A stretch of 64,000 bases of DNA from Bradyrhizobium sp. in8p8 (GCF_000426845.1 NZ_AUGD01000012.1:1-64000), one strand, 5' to 3'. Positions 7,740 to 15,637 are shown, numbered from the stretch's first letter. A program made the numbers and translations. The notes: a model not told the origin generated them from the sequence alone.

Positions 7740-8078
7740 TCAGCCGTCACCCGGTTGTGGGCTGAAATGCTCGGCAAACTTGTCGGGCGCGCCATTCCAT
7801 GCGTCGGCGTCGGGGGGCGGTTCACCCTTCGCCGTGACGTTTGGCCAACTTTCAGCGAACTTGCGGTTGAGTTCGAGCCAGTGCGGGCCGATCGCGGTGT
7901 CGGTGTCCGGGAAAATCGCCTCGGCCGGACACTCCGGAATGCATACGCCGCAGTCGATGCATTCGTCCGGGTGAATGACGAGCATATTCTCGCCAACATA
8001 GAAGCAGTCGACCGGACAAACCTCGACACAATCCATGTATTTGCATTTGATGCAATTCTCGGTGACGACGTGAGTCAT
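7740..8078 (-). CDS. fdxA: FdxA-type 7Fe ferredoxin, first gene of the NsrR-like operon
   Basis: A 112-residue bacterial-type ferredoxin. The N-terminal half has Cys 9, 12, 17, 21 and 25 (CIKCKYMDCVEVCPVDC). The second motif CIDCGVCIPECP gives the classic CxxCxxCxxxCP for a 4Fe-4S cluster, so 3Fe and 4Fe centres are expected. I start at the ATG at 8078 (MTHVVTENC), where the family begins; the longer frame from 8135 would run across the operator. As first gene of the operon it may supply electrons to the products downstream; that role is inferred. Confidence 0.9.
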   Translation of the reverse strand: MTHVVTENCIKCKYMDCVEVCPVDCFYVGENMLVIHPDECIDCGVCIPECPAEAIFPDTDTAIGPHWLELNRKFAESWPNVTAKGEPPPDADAWNGAPDKFAEHFSPQPGDG

Positions 8079-8115
8079 GCTGCCTTCCGATGGGTGCCAC
8101 CCGCATGGATGCGAT

Positions 8116-8138
8116 AACATATATATGAAATACATGTT
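8116..8138. promoter_or_regulatory. Candidate NsrR operator 3, upstream of fdxA
   Basis: AACATATAT, spacer ATGAA, ATACATGTT: the same 9-5-9 geometry as 3127-3149, one mismatch between its own arms and three differences from the perfect site. It lies 38 bp upstream of the ferredoxin start. A lone half-site AAGATATAT follows at 8167-8175. Confidence 0.5.
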
Positions 8139-8242
8139 AATCCCGGCACGGCAAAAAGCAATATGAAAGATATATCGTTTTGGGGGGTGAAGGTGCGCGT
8201 GCGGCCAAGCGTTGCGATTGCGTGCCGGACGTCAGGACGGCA

Positions 8243-8725
8243 TCAAGCAGAGAGCTTGTTGAGAAAATGATAGACCAGGCTCATCGTCACGCTGTAGGCC
8301 AATAGCGCCCCGAGCATGAGCATGGCCGGCGCAATGCCAAGGCCAAGCTTGACCGCGAAAAAGCCTCGATCGACAAGGGGAAAGAACAGAAGTCCCATTA
8401 TCAGCCACGCGCAAACACCGAATGACGCTCCCTTGAGCAAGGGACTGTTTCCGGGAAGGACCCGATACGTCTGAGCGAATACGAATCCCCAGACGATCGC
8501 TCCGTTGATGAACGAGAGCAGCCAAGCGACGCCCGCAGGGACTTCCGTTCCGACGAGCCATAACAGGCCTCGCTGGATGTCCTCGTTAGGCTGAAACCCA
8601 GGCAGCGGGCCGCTCCTGCTATGCACCAGCATCAACAGCGCGTGCACCACTGTGCCGCAAAACCCGGCAATGAATGCGTTGCGGATTTTTCTGCCGGTCA
8701 TGCGGGATAAGGCCTCGTTCGGCAT
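8243..8725 (-). CDS. Small integral membrane protein, DUF6789-like
   Basis: A 160-residue protein with four predicted membrane helices: IAGFCGTVVHALLML, then INGAIVWGFVFAQTY, ASFGVCAWLIMGLLFF and APAMLMLGALLAYSVTM. The overall plan resembles the DUF6789 group of unknown function; that assignment is tentative. Two starts are possible, 8725 and 8701, and neither has a strong ribosome site. It reads towards the ferredoxin operon, with the candidate NsrR sites just beyond its stop, so it is probably a separate unit. Confidence 0.6.
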   Translation of the reverse strand: MPNEALSRMTGRKIRNAFIAGFCGTVVHALLMLVHSRSGPLPGFQPNEDIQRGLLWLVGTEVPAGVAWLLSFINGAIVWGFVFAQTYRVLPGNSPLLKGASFGVCAWLIMGLLFFPLVDRGFFAVKLGLGIAPAMLMLGALLAYSVTMSLVYHFLNKLSA

Positions 8726-8922
8726 TCATGGCATCCCGGCTAGTCGGATAGCGAAAGCAGCGTAACGCGGAACTCCTAGCGGCGACTTGCGCTAGCCTGT
8801 TTCGCCGAGGTTACAAATGATAGCGCGAGAGTGGCGCCGTTGCGACGGCGGCTGGCCGCGGGGTCTTAACGAAGGTCACTAGGCGCCGTGGAGCGGCCGG
8901 GGCCGAATGGCGGGTCGGCGGA

Positions 8923-8960
8923 TTGACACGAGGCGAAAAAGATAGTAATCGATTACTATC
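8923..8960 (+). promoter_or_regulatory. Promoter with perfect 20-bp palindrome, likely TetR operator
   Basis: A -35-like TTGACA at 8923-8928 is followed by a perfect 20-bp palindrome at 8941-8960 (arm GATAGTAATC and its exact complement). With 17-bp spacing the -10 region would fall inside the palindrome (taatcg at 8946), so repressor binding would block RNA polymerase. The TetR gene starts 14 bp downstream, which points to autorepression. Confidence 0.7.
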
Positions 8961-8974
8961 TTTTGGATCCACGA

Positions 8975-9655
8975 ATGCAGACTCAGTACCTTTCAGCCGG
9001 TGAGCGCCGTCAGCGTACGGTGGAAGCGGTCGTCACCCTTGCAGGCACACAGAACCCGAGCGAGATCACGACCGCGGCCATTGCCAAGCATATGAGCGTG
9101 ACGCAGGGAGCCCTTTTTCGTCACTTTCCCAGCAAGGACGCCATCTGGGAGATGGTGATGGAGTGGGTTGCCGAGGGGCTGCTCAATCGCATCGACCGGG
9201 CCGCAGCCTCGGAGGCTTCGCCACTCGAAGCCTTGCGGGCGGTTTTTGAAGGCCACGTGAGCTTCGTCATCGAGCATCCCGGGGTGCCGAGGATGATGTT
9301 CGGCGAATTGCAGCGTGCTGAGGCGACGCCGGCAAAGAAAGTCGCGCACGGCCTCATGAGACGCTACGCAGAACGAGTAACGCGGAGGCTTGAGGAGGCC
9401 AAGAAAATCGGAGAAGTGGCCGCCGAGACCGATTGTCGGGCGGCGGCGATTTTGTTCATCGGCATGATTCAGGGCCTTGTCATGCAATCGATGCTGTCGG
9501 GTCACATCGAAGCGGCGCGCACCAATGCGGCCGGAGTTTTCAAAGTGTTTCGGCGCGGGGTGGCTACGCATGGTGGAGTGCTGGCGGCCGAGGGTGGGCG
9601 CAGCGCCGTGCGTCGCACGACCAGACGCACCGCGAAGGGCAGCGAGAAGGGTTGA
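8975..9655 (+). CDS. TetR-family transcriptional regulator
   Basis: A 226-residue TetR regulator. The N-terminal helix-turn-helix spans about residues 15-60: ITTAAIAKHMSVTQGALFRH followed by FPSKDAIWEM, the standard TetR recognition region. The C-terminal two thirds is a helical ligand domain (EALRAVFEGHVSFVIEHPGV, FIGMIQGLVMQ), ending in a basic tail. I take the ATG at 8975; an in-frame TTG at 8963 is possible. It heads the membrane-protein/adaptor/ABC operon and is presumably its repressor. Confidence 0.85.
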   Translation: MQTQYLSAGERRQRTVEAVVTLAGTQNPSEITTAAIAKHMSVTQGALFRHFPSKDAIWEMVMEWVAEGLLNRIDRAAASEASPLEALRAVFEGHVSFVIEHPGVPRMMFGELQRAEATPAKKVAHGLMRRYAERVTRRLEEAKKIGEVAAETDCRAAAILFIGMIQGLVMQSMLSGHIEAARTNAAGVFKVFRRGVATHGGVLAAEGGRSAVRRTTRRTAKGSEKG

Positions 9656-9839
9656 GGTCACAATGCCACAAGCAGCAGCGGTCGCTCTTGACCCGGCCGT
9701 ACCCGGCAAATCGGAGCCGGCGCGTCAGGCGATGCCGATGATGCCCGCGCGGCCGTTGACCGGGTCTCTCGCCGATGCGCCGGCGTCTATGTCCTGCAGC
9801 ACTGAGAGGTCCAGGATGATGACAGGTGAGGGGTCGCCG

Positions 9840-10253
9840 ATGATCGATCAACGCAAGTGGCATCTGACCGCGCTGGTGCTGGGAGTGGTCGCGATTCTGT
9901 TTGGGATACTGACGATCCTCTCGGGCGGACGTGTCCTTTTCGGTGATGCGGCCGCGCGGTCTGCCGCCGGCGCCGTCGTTCCCTTCGTCCTGTGGTTCAA
10001 CTTCGCTGCGGGCTTCGCCTACTTGGTGGCGGGGCTCGGATTGATGGCACGCAGAAGCTGGGCTGTCCGGCTCTCAATCGCCATTGCGGCGGCGACGGTG
10101 CTCGTCTTCGCCGCGTTCGGTGTGCACGTGTGGAGCGGCGGCGCTTACGAGCTGCGGACCGTCGCCGCCATGTCGCTACGCAGCATCGTCTGGATCGGCA
10201 TTGCGGTCACCGCATCGCGGCTCGCCAAGGCCCCGAATGCGCCGCTCGCATGA
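9840..10253 (+). CDS. Small integral membrane protein
   Basis: A 137-residue protein with four predicted membrane helices: LTALVLGVVAILFGILTI, VVPFVLWFNFAAGFAYLV, LSIAIAAATVLVFAAFGVHV and SIVWIGIAVTASR. No family recognised. The ATG at 9840 has an upstream GTGAGGGG. The 184 bp between the TetR stop and this start hold no other gene I can support. It lies on the same strand as the TetR and efflux-type genes and is probably co-transcribed with them. Confidence 0.6.
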   Translation: MIDQRKWHLTALVLGVVAILFGILTILSGGRVLFGDAAARSAAGAVVPFVLWFNFAAGFAYLVAGLGLMARRSWAVRLSIAIAAATVLVFAAFGVHVWSGGAYELRTVAAMSLRSIVWIGIAVTASRLAKAPNAPLA

Positions 10254-10275
10254 TCAAGCAATAGAGAGGCTTGCC

Positions 10276-10692
10276 GTGTCCGAAGGAACAAAGAACATCG
10301 TGGTCGGCCTGATGATGCTGGCGGGCTTCATGGTGTACGGCTTCGTGCTGATCTACCTGCGTGACTTCGCGCCGGGGAAGGAGAAATGGATCGCCGACTA
10401 CGCCGTCGGCAAGCACTTCGAGTCGCGCCTCGCCCACGTCCACGGCAATCTGTTCGCCCTGATCAACGTCGCCATTGGACTCGTGCTCGCCCGCTTTCCG
10501 TTGCCGAAGGCCACTGGTCGCTCGATCTCGTGGCTCGGCATCGCGGGCTTGCTCATGCCTCTTGGCATTCTGTCCGAGGTCTTTTTTTCCGTGCCGCCTC
10601 TCCTCGTGCTTGCCGGCGGCGTTGCGATGGTCGTCTGCATGGCGTGGCTTGCCGTCGCGGTCCGGCGCAACATCGCAGCACAGGGAGCCTGA
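10276..10692 (+). CDS. Small integral membrane protein with HxHGN motif
   Basis: A 138-residue, four-helix membrane protein starting with GTG at 10276, the only start that fits the gap after the preceding gene. Helix 2 carries SRLAHVHGNLFALINVAIGL. The paired His residues just before a helix could bind a metal or heme, and small four-helix proteins of the styrene-oxide-isomerase type have a similar size, but the resemblance is too weak for a call. It ends 5 bp before the adaptor gene. Confidence 0.6.
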   Translation: MSEGTKNIVVGLMMLAGFMVYGFVLIYLRDFAPGKEKWIADYAVGKHFESRLAHVHGNLFALINVAIGLVLARFPLPKATGRSISWLGIAGLLMPLGILSEVFFSVPPLLVLAGGVAMVVCMAWLAVAVRRNIAAQGA

Positions 10693-10697
10693 CGGTC

Positions 10698-11948
10698 ATG
10701 AGCATGCCACCAGCGCCACCCAGTACCGCCAAACACAAGCCCGCAGACGAAGCGCCATCGACGAAGCCACGAGGGCCGTCCGTTCTCCGCCGGCCGGCCG
10801 TCCGGCACGCTGTGGTTGGGGCTGGGCTACTGGCATTAATCCTCGCATCTGTCGCCGTCGTCAACAACCGACCTATCCGGGTCGAGGTGGCGGCGGTCGA
10901 GCAGAACGTCCCCGTGCGCGTGTTTGGTCTCGGTACAGTTGAGGCTCGCGTCATGTCCAAGATCGGCTTCGAGGTCGGTGCGACGCTCGCGCAGCTCAAT
11001 GCCGACCATGGCGACCGCGTGACGAAAGGTCAGGTGCTCGCGCGATTGAGCCTCGGCGAGCAGGAGGCCAAGGTCGCCAAAGCCCGCGCTGCGCTCGAAA
11101 TCGCCGAGGTCAATATCAAGCGCGCGGAAGCCGATCTAGAAAAGGCGCAAGCCGTATTGGTGCAGAAGCAGGAGGTCAACCGGCGCAAGCAGGTACTCGT
11201 CGGCCGCAGCGTCGTGTCGGAGCAGACCGCTGAGGAGGCGGTCCGGGACGAGGCGGTGGCAAAGGCAGATGTCCGCGTGGCCGAGAGCGGGATTGCGAGC
11301 ACCAAGGCGCAGCTGACCGACGCCCAGGCGCAACTCCAGTTCGAAGAGACTCTGCTCAAGCACCGAACGCTCGTGGCACCCTACGATGCGATTGTCATCG
11401 AACGGCACAAGGAACTGGGCACGGTCGTCAAAGCCGGCGATCCGATCTTCACGCTCATTGCCGTCGGCTCGTACTGGGGCCTTGCGTACGTCGACGAGGC
11501 GCGCGCCGGCTACATCTCGGAAGGCCAGCGGGTCGATGCCCGTCTGCGCTCGCGTCCGCTGGATGCCTTCACGGGCCAAGTTGTGCGGATCGGGCTTGAG
11601 AGCGACCGCGTGACCGAGGAGCGCCGCGTCTTCATCAAGGGCGACAATCCACCCCCGCGCGTCTTCCTGGGCGAGCAGGTGGAATTTCTGATTACGGTCG
11701 CGAAACTCGACAAGGCGCTGCTCGTGCCGGAAGCTGCCGTTCACGGCTACAATGGGCGCGAGGGCACGGTGTGGACAGTCGAGGACGGCCGGTTGCACCA
11801 GCGCCTCGTCAAGTTTCGGCATCGGACAGAGGACGCCCGCCTCGAGATCGTCGATGGTTTGCCTGATGGCGCACACGTGGCGACGCGCGTCGATGTGGGC
11901 TTCCGTGAGGGGCGTTCGGCTTGGATCGGTGAGGGCGGGAAGCCATGA
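10698..11948 (+). CDS. HlyD/MacA-type periplasmic adaptor subunit
   Basis: A 416-residue membrane-fusion protein. One N-terminal anchor helix (VVGAGLLALILASVAVV, residues about 36-52) is followed by a biotinyl-lipoyl-like half (GFEVGATLAQLNADHGDRVT). A long coiled-coil hairpin (about 130-225, rich in Ala, Glu, Gln and Lys) comes next, then the second lipoyl half (TLVAPYDAIVIERHKELGTV) and a beta-barrel region. The ATG at 10698 is used. Its stop overlaps the permease start by four bases. With the permease and ATPase it forms a tripartite exporter lacking only an outer-membrane channel, which is not encoded nearby. Confidence 0.88.
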   Translation: MSMPPAPPSTAKHKPADEAPSTKPRGPSVLRRPAVRHAVVGAGLLALILASVAVVNNRPIRVEVAAVEQNVPVRVFGLGTVEARVMSKIGFEVGATLAQLNADHGDRVTKGQVLARLSLGEQEAKVAKARAALEIAEVNIKRAEADLEKAQAVLVQKQEVNRRKQVLVGRSVVSEQTAEEAVRDEAVAKADVRVAESGIASTKAQLTDAQAQLQFEETLLKHRTLVAPYDAIVIERHKELGTVVKAGDPIFTLIAVGSYWGLAYVDEARAGYISEGQRVDARLRSRPLDAFTGQVVRIGLESDRVTEERRVFIKGDNPPPRVFLGEQVEFLITVAKLDKALLVPEAAVHGYNGREGTVWTVEDGRLHQRLVKFRHRTEDARLEIVDGLPDGAHVATRVDVGFREGRSAWIGEGGKP

Positions 11949-13078
11949 ATCTCGCCTATCGCGACATAAGGCACAACCTCGGCCGCTTCCTCCTGACCTG
12001 CATCGGCCTCGGGCTTCTGCTCGGCGTCGTTCTCGCCATGATCGGCATCTATCGTGGGTTGGTCGTCGAGGCCCTGACCATTGCGCGCGCTCCGGCCATC
12101 GATCTGTGGGTGGTGGAAGCAAATACCCGCGGTCCTTTCGCCGAGGCCTCGCGCATTCCCGGTGACCTGCGCGAGGCGGTTGCGCGCATCGCAGGCGTGT
12201 CGGCGGCCGGCAGCATCACCTATCAGACGGTCGAGACTGAGCACCGTAGCGGCAAGCTCAGACTCTATGTCATTGGCTATGAGCCGACACGACCGGGAGG
12301 ACCGCCGCAAGTCATCGCAGGGCGGGAGATCGCCCGCAGTCACTACGAGATGGTGGCCGATAGGAGCACGGGGCTCACTCTCGGCGAACGCATCAATCTC
12401 GGCCGCAATGTGTTCACCGTCGTCGGGTTGACGCACCACCAGGTCAACTCCGGTGGAGATCCGGCGGTCTACATCACACTGCCTGATGCGCAGAAGCTGC
12501 AGTTTGATCTCGCTCCGCCAGCCGCCCGTGTGCAACTCGCGCGCGGCGCAAGTGGCTCGAGCCGGGACATTGTGAATGCCGTCGTCGCACGGCTGCAGCC
12601 CAATGCTTCTCCGGATGCAGTAGCCGAGACGGTGCGCCGCTGGAAGCATCTGGCAGCGATCACGCAGGAGGGGCAGGAGCTGATCTTGACGCGCTCGCTC
12701 GTCGACCGCGCTAGGCGCCAGATCGGGCTCTTCACATCGCTCCTGCTCGTAGTATCCGCGGTGATCATCGCGCTCATCATCTACACGATGACCATGGAAA
12801 AGCTGAAGCAGATCGCCACCTTGAAGTTGATCGGCGCTCCAGACCGTACGATCATCGGCATGATCGTGCAACAAGCTTTGGCGCTTGGTCTCATCGGGTT
12901 CGCCATCGGCGCCACGCTCATCGCCAACATTAAGGATTATTTCCCGCGACGCGTGGTGCTCGAGCCAGACAACGTTCTGATCCTCGGTCTGATCGTGTTC
13001 GCAGTGTGCCTCTTCTCGAGCGGTCTTGGCGTTCGTGCCGCACTCCGGGTCGATCCCGCGACGGCACTTGGAGGCTGA
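11945..13078 (+). CDS. FtsX/DevC-type ABC transporter permease
   Basis: A 377-residue permease with the MacB/FtsX layout. One N-terminal helix (FLLTCIGLGLLLGVVLAMIG) is followed by a periplasmic domain of roughly 220 residues and three C-terminal helices (LFTSLLLVVSAVIIALIIY; IIGMIVQQALALGLIGFAIG; VLILGLIVFAVCLFSSGLG). The final segment RAALRVDPATALGG is the usual end of such permeases. It is coupled by ATGA overlap to the adaptor and lies one base before the ATPase start. The substrate is unknown. Confidence 0.88.
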   Translation: MNLAYRDIRHNLGRFLLTCIGLGLLLGVVLAMIGIYRGLVVEALTIARAPAIDLWVVEANTRGPFAEASRIPGDLREAVARIAGVSAAGSITYQTVETEHRSGKLRLYVIGYEPTRPGGPPQVIAGREIARSHYEMVADRSTGLTLGERINLGRNVFTVVGLTHHQVNSGGDPAVYITLPDAQKLQFDLAPPAARVQLARGASGSSRDIVNAVVARLQPNASPDAVAETVRRWKHLAAITQEGQELILTRSLVDRARRQIGLFTSLLLVVSAVIIALIIYTMTMEKLKQIATLKLIGAPDRTIIGMIVQQALALGLIGFAIGATLIANIKDYFPRRVVLEPDNVLILGLIVFAVCLFSSGLGVRAALRVDPATALGG

Positions 13079-13079
13079 G

Positions 13080-13841
13080 ATGACGGACGCGAAAACAAAT
13101 CGTCCACTTGTGCGGCTCGATCGCATCTCCAAGCACTTCGGCGAAGGCGAGACCCGTGTCGATGCCTTGCGCAATGTCTCGCTCGATGTCTATCCGGGCC
13201 AAGTAGTCGCGCTGCTCGGACCGTCGGGCTCGGGCAAGACCACGCTTCTCAACGTCATCGGCTGCATCCTCGATCCTTCGTCCGGCTCGATGGAACTCGA
13301 TGGAGAGGCGGTGATCGAGGACGGCCAATGGCTGAGGCCCAATCTCAGGCGGCTCAGGCTCGACAAGATCGGCTTCATCTTCCAATTCCACAATTTGATC
13401 CCGTTCCTCGACGCCACGGACAACGTGGCGCTCGTGTTGCAGCTGGCAGGTGCAGAAGCAGCCACAGCCCGCGCGCGCGCGGTCGAACTGCTCGACTACC
13501 TCGAGGTTGGGCACCGCCGGAGCGCGATGCCGGCCAAGCTCTCGGGTGGCGAGGCGCAACGCGTCGCCATCGCTCGCGCCTTGGCGAACCGGCCGCGCAT
13601 CATCCTGGCTGACGAGCCGACAGCGGCGCTCGACTCGAAGCGCGCAGGGATCGTCATGGATTTGCTGCGCAAGGTTGCGGTCGAGCAGGACGCCGCGATC
13701 ATCGCGGTTACGCATGACGAGAAGATCTTCGACCGCTTCGATAGTATCTTCAGCCTGCGTGATGGCCGATTGGAAATGGAGGAGAGAGGCGACGATCAGC
13801 GGGAGCCTGACGTTTTCCAATGCAGCAAGTCCGTCTCTTAA
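13080..13841 (+). CDS. ABC transporter ATP-binding subunit (LolD/DevA type)
   Basis: A 253-residue ATPase with Walker A GPSGSGKTTLLNVIG, the Q-loop around IGFIFQFHNLIPFLDATDNV, signature LSGGEAQRVAIARALA, Walker B IILADEPTAALDSK and the H-switch ITAVTHDE-like element AVTHDEKIFDRFD. These features and length match the MacB/LolD/DevA class that powers FtsX-type permeases. The ATG at 13080 is chosen because it begins MTDAKTNRPLVRLDRISKHF just after the permease stop. It closes the TetR-led operon and converges on the SdhB-like gene. Confidence 0.9.
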   Translation: MTDAKTNRPLVRLDRISKHFGEGETRVDALRNVSLDVYPGQVVALLGPSGSGKTTLLNVIGCILDPSSGSMELDGEAVIEDGQWLRPNLRRLRLDKIGFIFQFHNLIPFLDATDNVALVLQLAGAEAATARARAVELLDYLEVGHRRSAMPAKLSGGEAQRVAIARALANRPRIILADEPTAALDSKRAGIVMDLLRKVAVEQDAAIIAVTHDEKIFDRFDSIFSLRDGRLEMEERGDDQREPDVFQCSKSVS

Positions 13842-13851
13842 ACCGCCAGGT

Positions 13852-14652
13852 TCAAGACTGTCGCTCAACCAGCATTTTCTTGATGAGAGCGATATCTCTG
13901 GCGGGGTTGAGCCCCTTTGGACAGGTTTTGCTGCAGTTGAGGATTGTATGGCAGCGGTATAGTCGGAACGGATCCTCAAGCATGTCGAGCCGCTCACCGG
14001 TAGCTTCATCACGGCTGTCCGCGAGCCATCGGTAAGCCTGCAATAACGCTGCGGGCCCCAAGTAGCGGTCGGCATTCCACCACCAACTTGGGCAGCCGCC
14101 GGTGCAACAGAAGCAAAGGATACACTCATAGTGGCCGTCGAGTGCGGTCCGATCCTCGGGCGATTGGAGCCTCTCACGTCCGCCGGGCGGCGGAGTTCCT
14201 GCCTTCAACCAAGGTTCAATCATGGCATGTTGGGTGATTGCGTGTGTGAGATCAGGCACCAGGTCCTTGATCACGCGCATGTGGTTGAGCGGATAGATTC
14301 GGACGCACCCATTTATGTCTTCGATCGCACGCGTGCACGCGAGCCAGTTCATCCCGTCGATGTTCATCGCGCAGCTGCCGCACACACCTTCACGGCAGGA
14401 TCTCCGAAAGGTGAGCGTCGGATCAACATGGTTCTTGATCGTGATAAGAGCGTCAAGAACCATCGGGCCACAGGCATCAAGATCGATAAAGTATGTATCC
14501 AGCCGAGGCCCATCGTCACCATCGGGGTCGAAGCGATAAATCTGAAATTCTTTGACGCGTTTCGCGGCGGCCGGTGCAGGCCAGTTCTTGCCGAGACGCA
14601 GCCGAGAGTCCTTTGGCAATCCGAGATTTGATCCGATCGGCAGGGATCTCAT
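13852..14652 (-). CDS. Solitary SdhB/FrdB-like iron-sulfur subunit
   Basis: A 266-residue protein with the succinate dehydrogenase/fumarate reductase iron-sulfur layout. The plant-type 2Fe-2S motif is SCREGVCGSCAMNIDGMNWLAC. The second half has YECILCFCCTGGCPSWWWNAD and YRCHTILNCSKTCPKGLNP for the 4Fe-4S and 3Fe-4S centres. Start ATG 14652 (MRSLPIGSNLG) has a GGTGAG ribosome site. No sdhA, sdhC or sdhD is nearby; instead it follows a ferritin-like gene by 14 bp. It is probably an extra paralogue whose partner subunits are elsewhere, or it has been recruited to another role. Confidence 0.85.
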   Translation of the reverse strand: MRSLPIGSNLGLPKDSRLRLGKNWPAPAAAKRVKEFQIYRFDPDGDDGPRLDTYFIDLDACGPMVLDALITIKNHVDPTLTFRRSCREGVCGSCAMNIDGMNWLACTRAIEDINGCVRIYPLNHMRVIKDLVPDLTHAITQHAMIEPWLKAGTPPPGGRERLQSPEDRTALDGHYECILCFCCTGGCPSWWWNADRYLGPAALLQAYRWLADSRDEATGERLDMLEDPFRLYRCHTILNCSKTCPKGLNPARDIALIKKMLVERQS

Positions 14653-14666
14653 CGTCTTCTCACCGA

Positions 14667-15560
14667 TCACGCGCCCGAAGCTTGTTCGCCGCGGAGCGGC
14701 CTCAACGCTCGGAGCCAGGCCAGGCGCGCGATCGAACACTGGGCCAACCTTTGGAGCGATTCCAGGCTCTTGGCATCCTTGGTTGCCTCTGCCTGTTCAA
14801 GGTACGAATCCACCAGGGCTTCCGCGATCATAGGAGGATCGCTGGCGACCAGCTCGGTCGGAGATCGTCCCAAATGCTCTACCTGACTGGACATCTGACG
14901 GCTTTCGCGGGAGAGCTCGCGTGCACGCTCCGCGCTCGCTCCGTCCATGCCGGTCGCAAGTTCGGCAAGATATTGCGCGAGCCGCCGTTCAAGCGTCGCT
15001 GCATCTACCTCCTTGGCTCCCCCTGTCGCTCCTCGCGGTGCCGGATGTTCTCGGTGATAGGCGCGACGCCGCTCTTTGCGCAGGGTCGCAACATGGCTTA
15101 GCTCCTCGCGGGCCATCGCCTCCGCCGCGCTCTTGATCTCCGTGTCTTGCGCAAACGCCGCGAGGTAGGACCAGAATGCGAAGGCCCGTTCCTCATTCTG
15201 TACGGCTATTGCGAGCGCTCGGTAAGGCGTCATCAAACGCGACGTTCTGATTTCAGCGGACGCATCGCTATCGAATGTTTCCGGTGCTTGCCAGCGGACC
15301 AGAGCAGGATCGGGCGCCTTGCCGCGCCGCGACTGCGACCAGTGTGTAACGCCATCGACGTGCTCGCGCTCGGCGGCAGCGAGGTCGCTAAACACCTTGG
15401 CCAGCTCCGATCGGCCTTGACGCTCCATTTCTTCGGCAAGTTGGGAGTATTTAGTTGCCGCTTCCTGTTCCATCGCGCTGGCGAGTGCGAACAGTTCATC
15501 TAGCGAAGCCAAGGCCCCCGCGGGCTCGGCCTTCAAAAGTGTGCTTCGCAGCAAGGGCAT
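14667..15560 (-). CDS. Ferritin-like/rubrerythrin-type di-iron protein
   Basis: A 297-residue helical protein. The N-terminal half has the two Glu/His helix pairs of ferritin-like folds: ALASAMEQEAATKYSQLAEE with AAAEREHVDGV, then AVQNEERAFAFWSYLA with AREELSHVATL. These would bind two irons. The C-terminal 130 residues are charged and less typical. It lies upstream of, and probably co-transcribed with, the SdhB-like gene, and diverges from nosR across a FNR-type box that could regulate both. Function in peroxide or iron handling is inferred from the fold only. Confidence 0.72.
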   Translation of the reverse strand: MPLLRSTLLKAEPAGALASLDELFALASAMEQEAATKYSQLAEEMERQGRSELAKVFSDLAAAEREHVDGVTHWSQSRRGKAPDPALVRWQAPETFDSDASAEIRTSRLMTPYRALAIAVQNEERAFAFWSYLAAFAQDTEIKSAAEAMAREELSHVATLRKERRRAYHREHPAPRGATGGAKEVDAATLERRLAQYLAELATGMDGASAERARELSRESRQMSSQVEHLGRSPTELVASDPPMIAEALVDSYLEQAEATKDAKSLESLQRLAQCSIARLAWLRALRPLRGEQASGA

Positions 15561-15623
15561 GTGGGCTTCCTTGGCTATCTGCTGCAGCCCAGAATTCTAT
15601 GATCCCCAGATAAATGAATTGCC

Positions 15624-15637
15624 TTGACGTAAGTCAA
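15624..15637 (+). promoter_or_regulatory. Perfect FNR/FixK/NnrR-type box upstream of nosR
   Basis: TTGACGTAAGTCAA is a perfect TTGAC-N4-GTCAA dyad, the recognition form of Crp/FNR-family activators that turn on nos genes at low oxygen or with nitrogen oxides. It is 116 bp before the chosen nosR start. With the usual 41.5-bp offset, transcription would begin near 15672. Confidence 0.75.

Noticed and set aside
10276..10692. Styrene-oxide-isomerase assignment for the HxHGN membrane protein
   Set aside because: Only size, helix count and a His pair agree; there are no styrene-degradation genes nearby.
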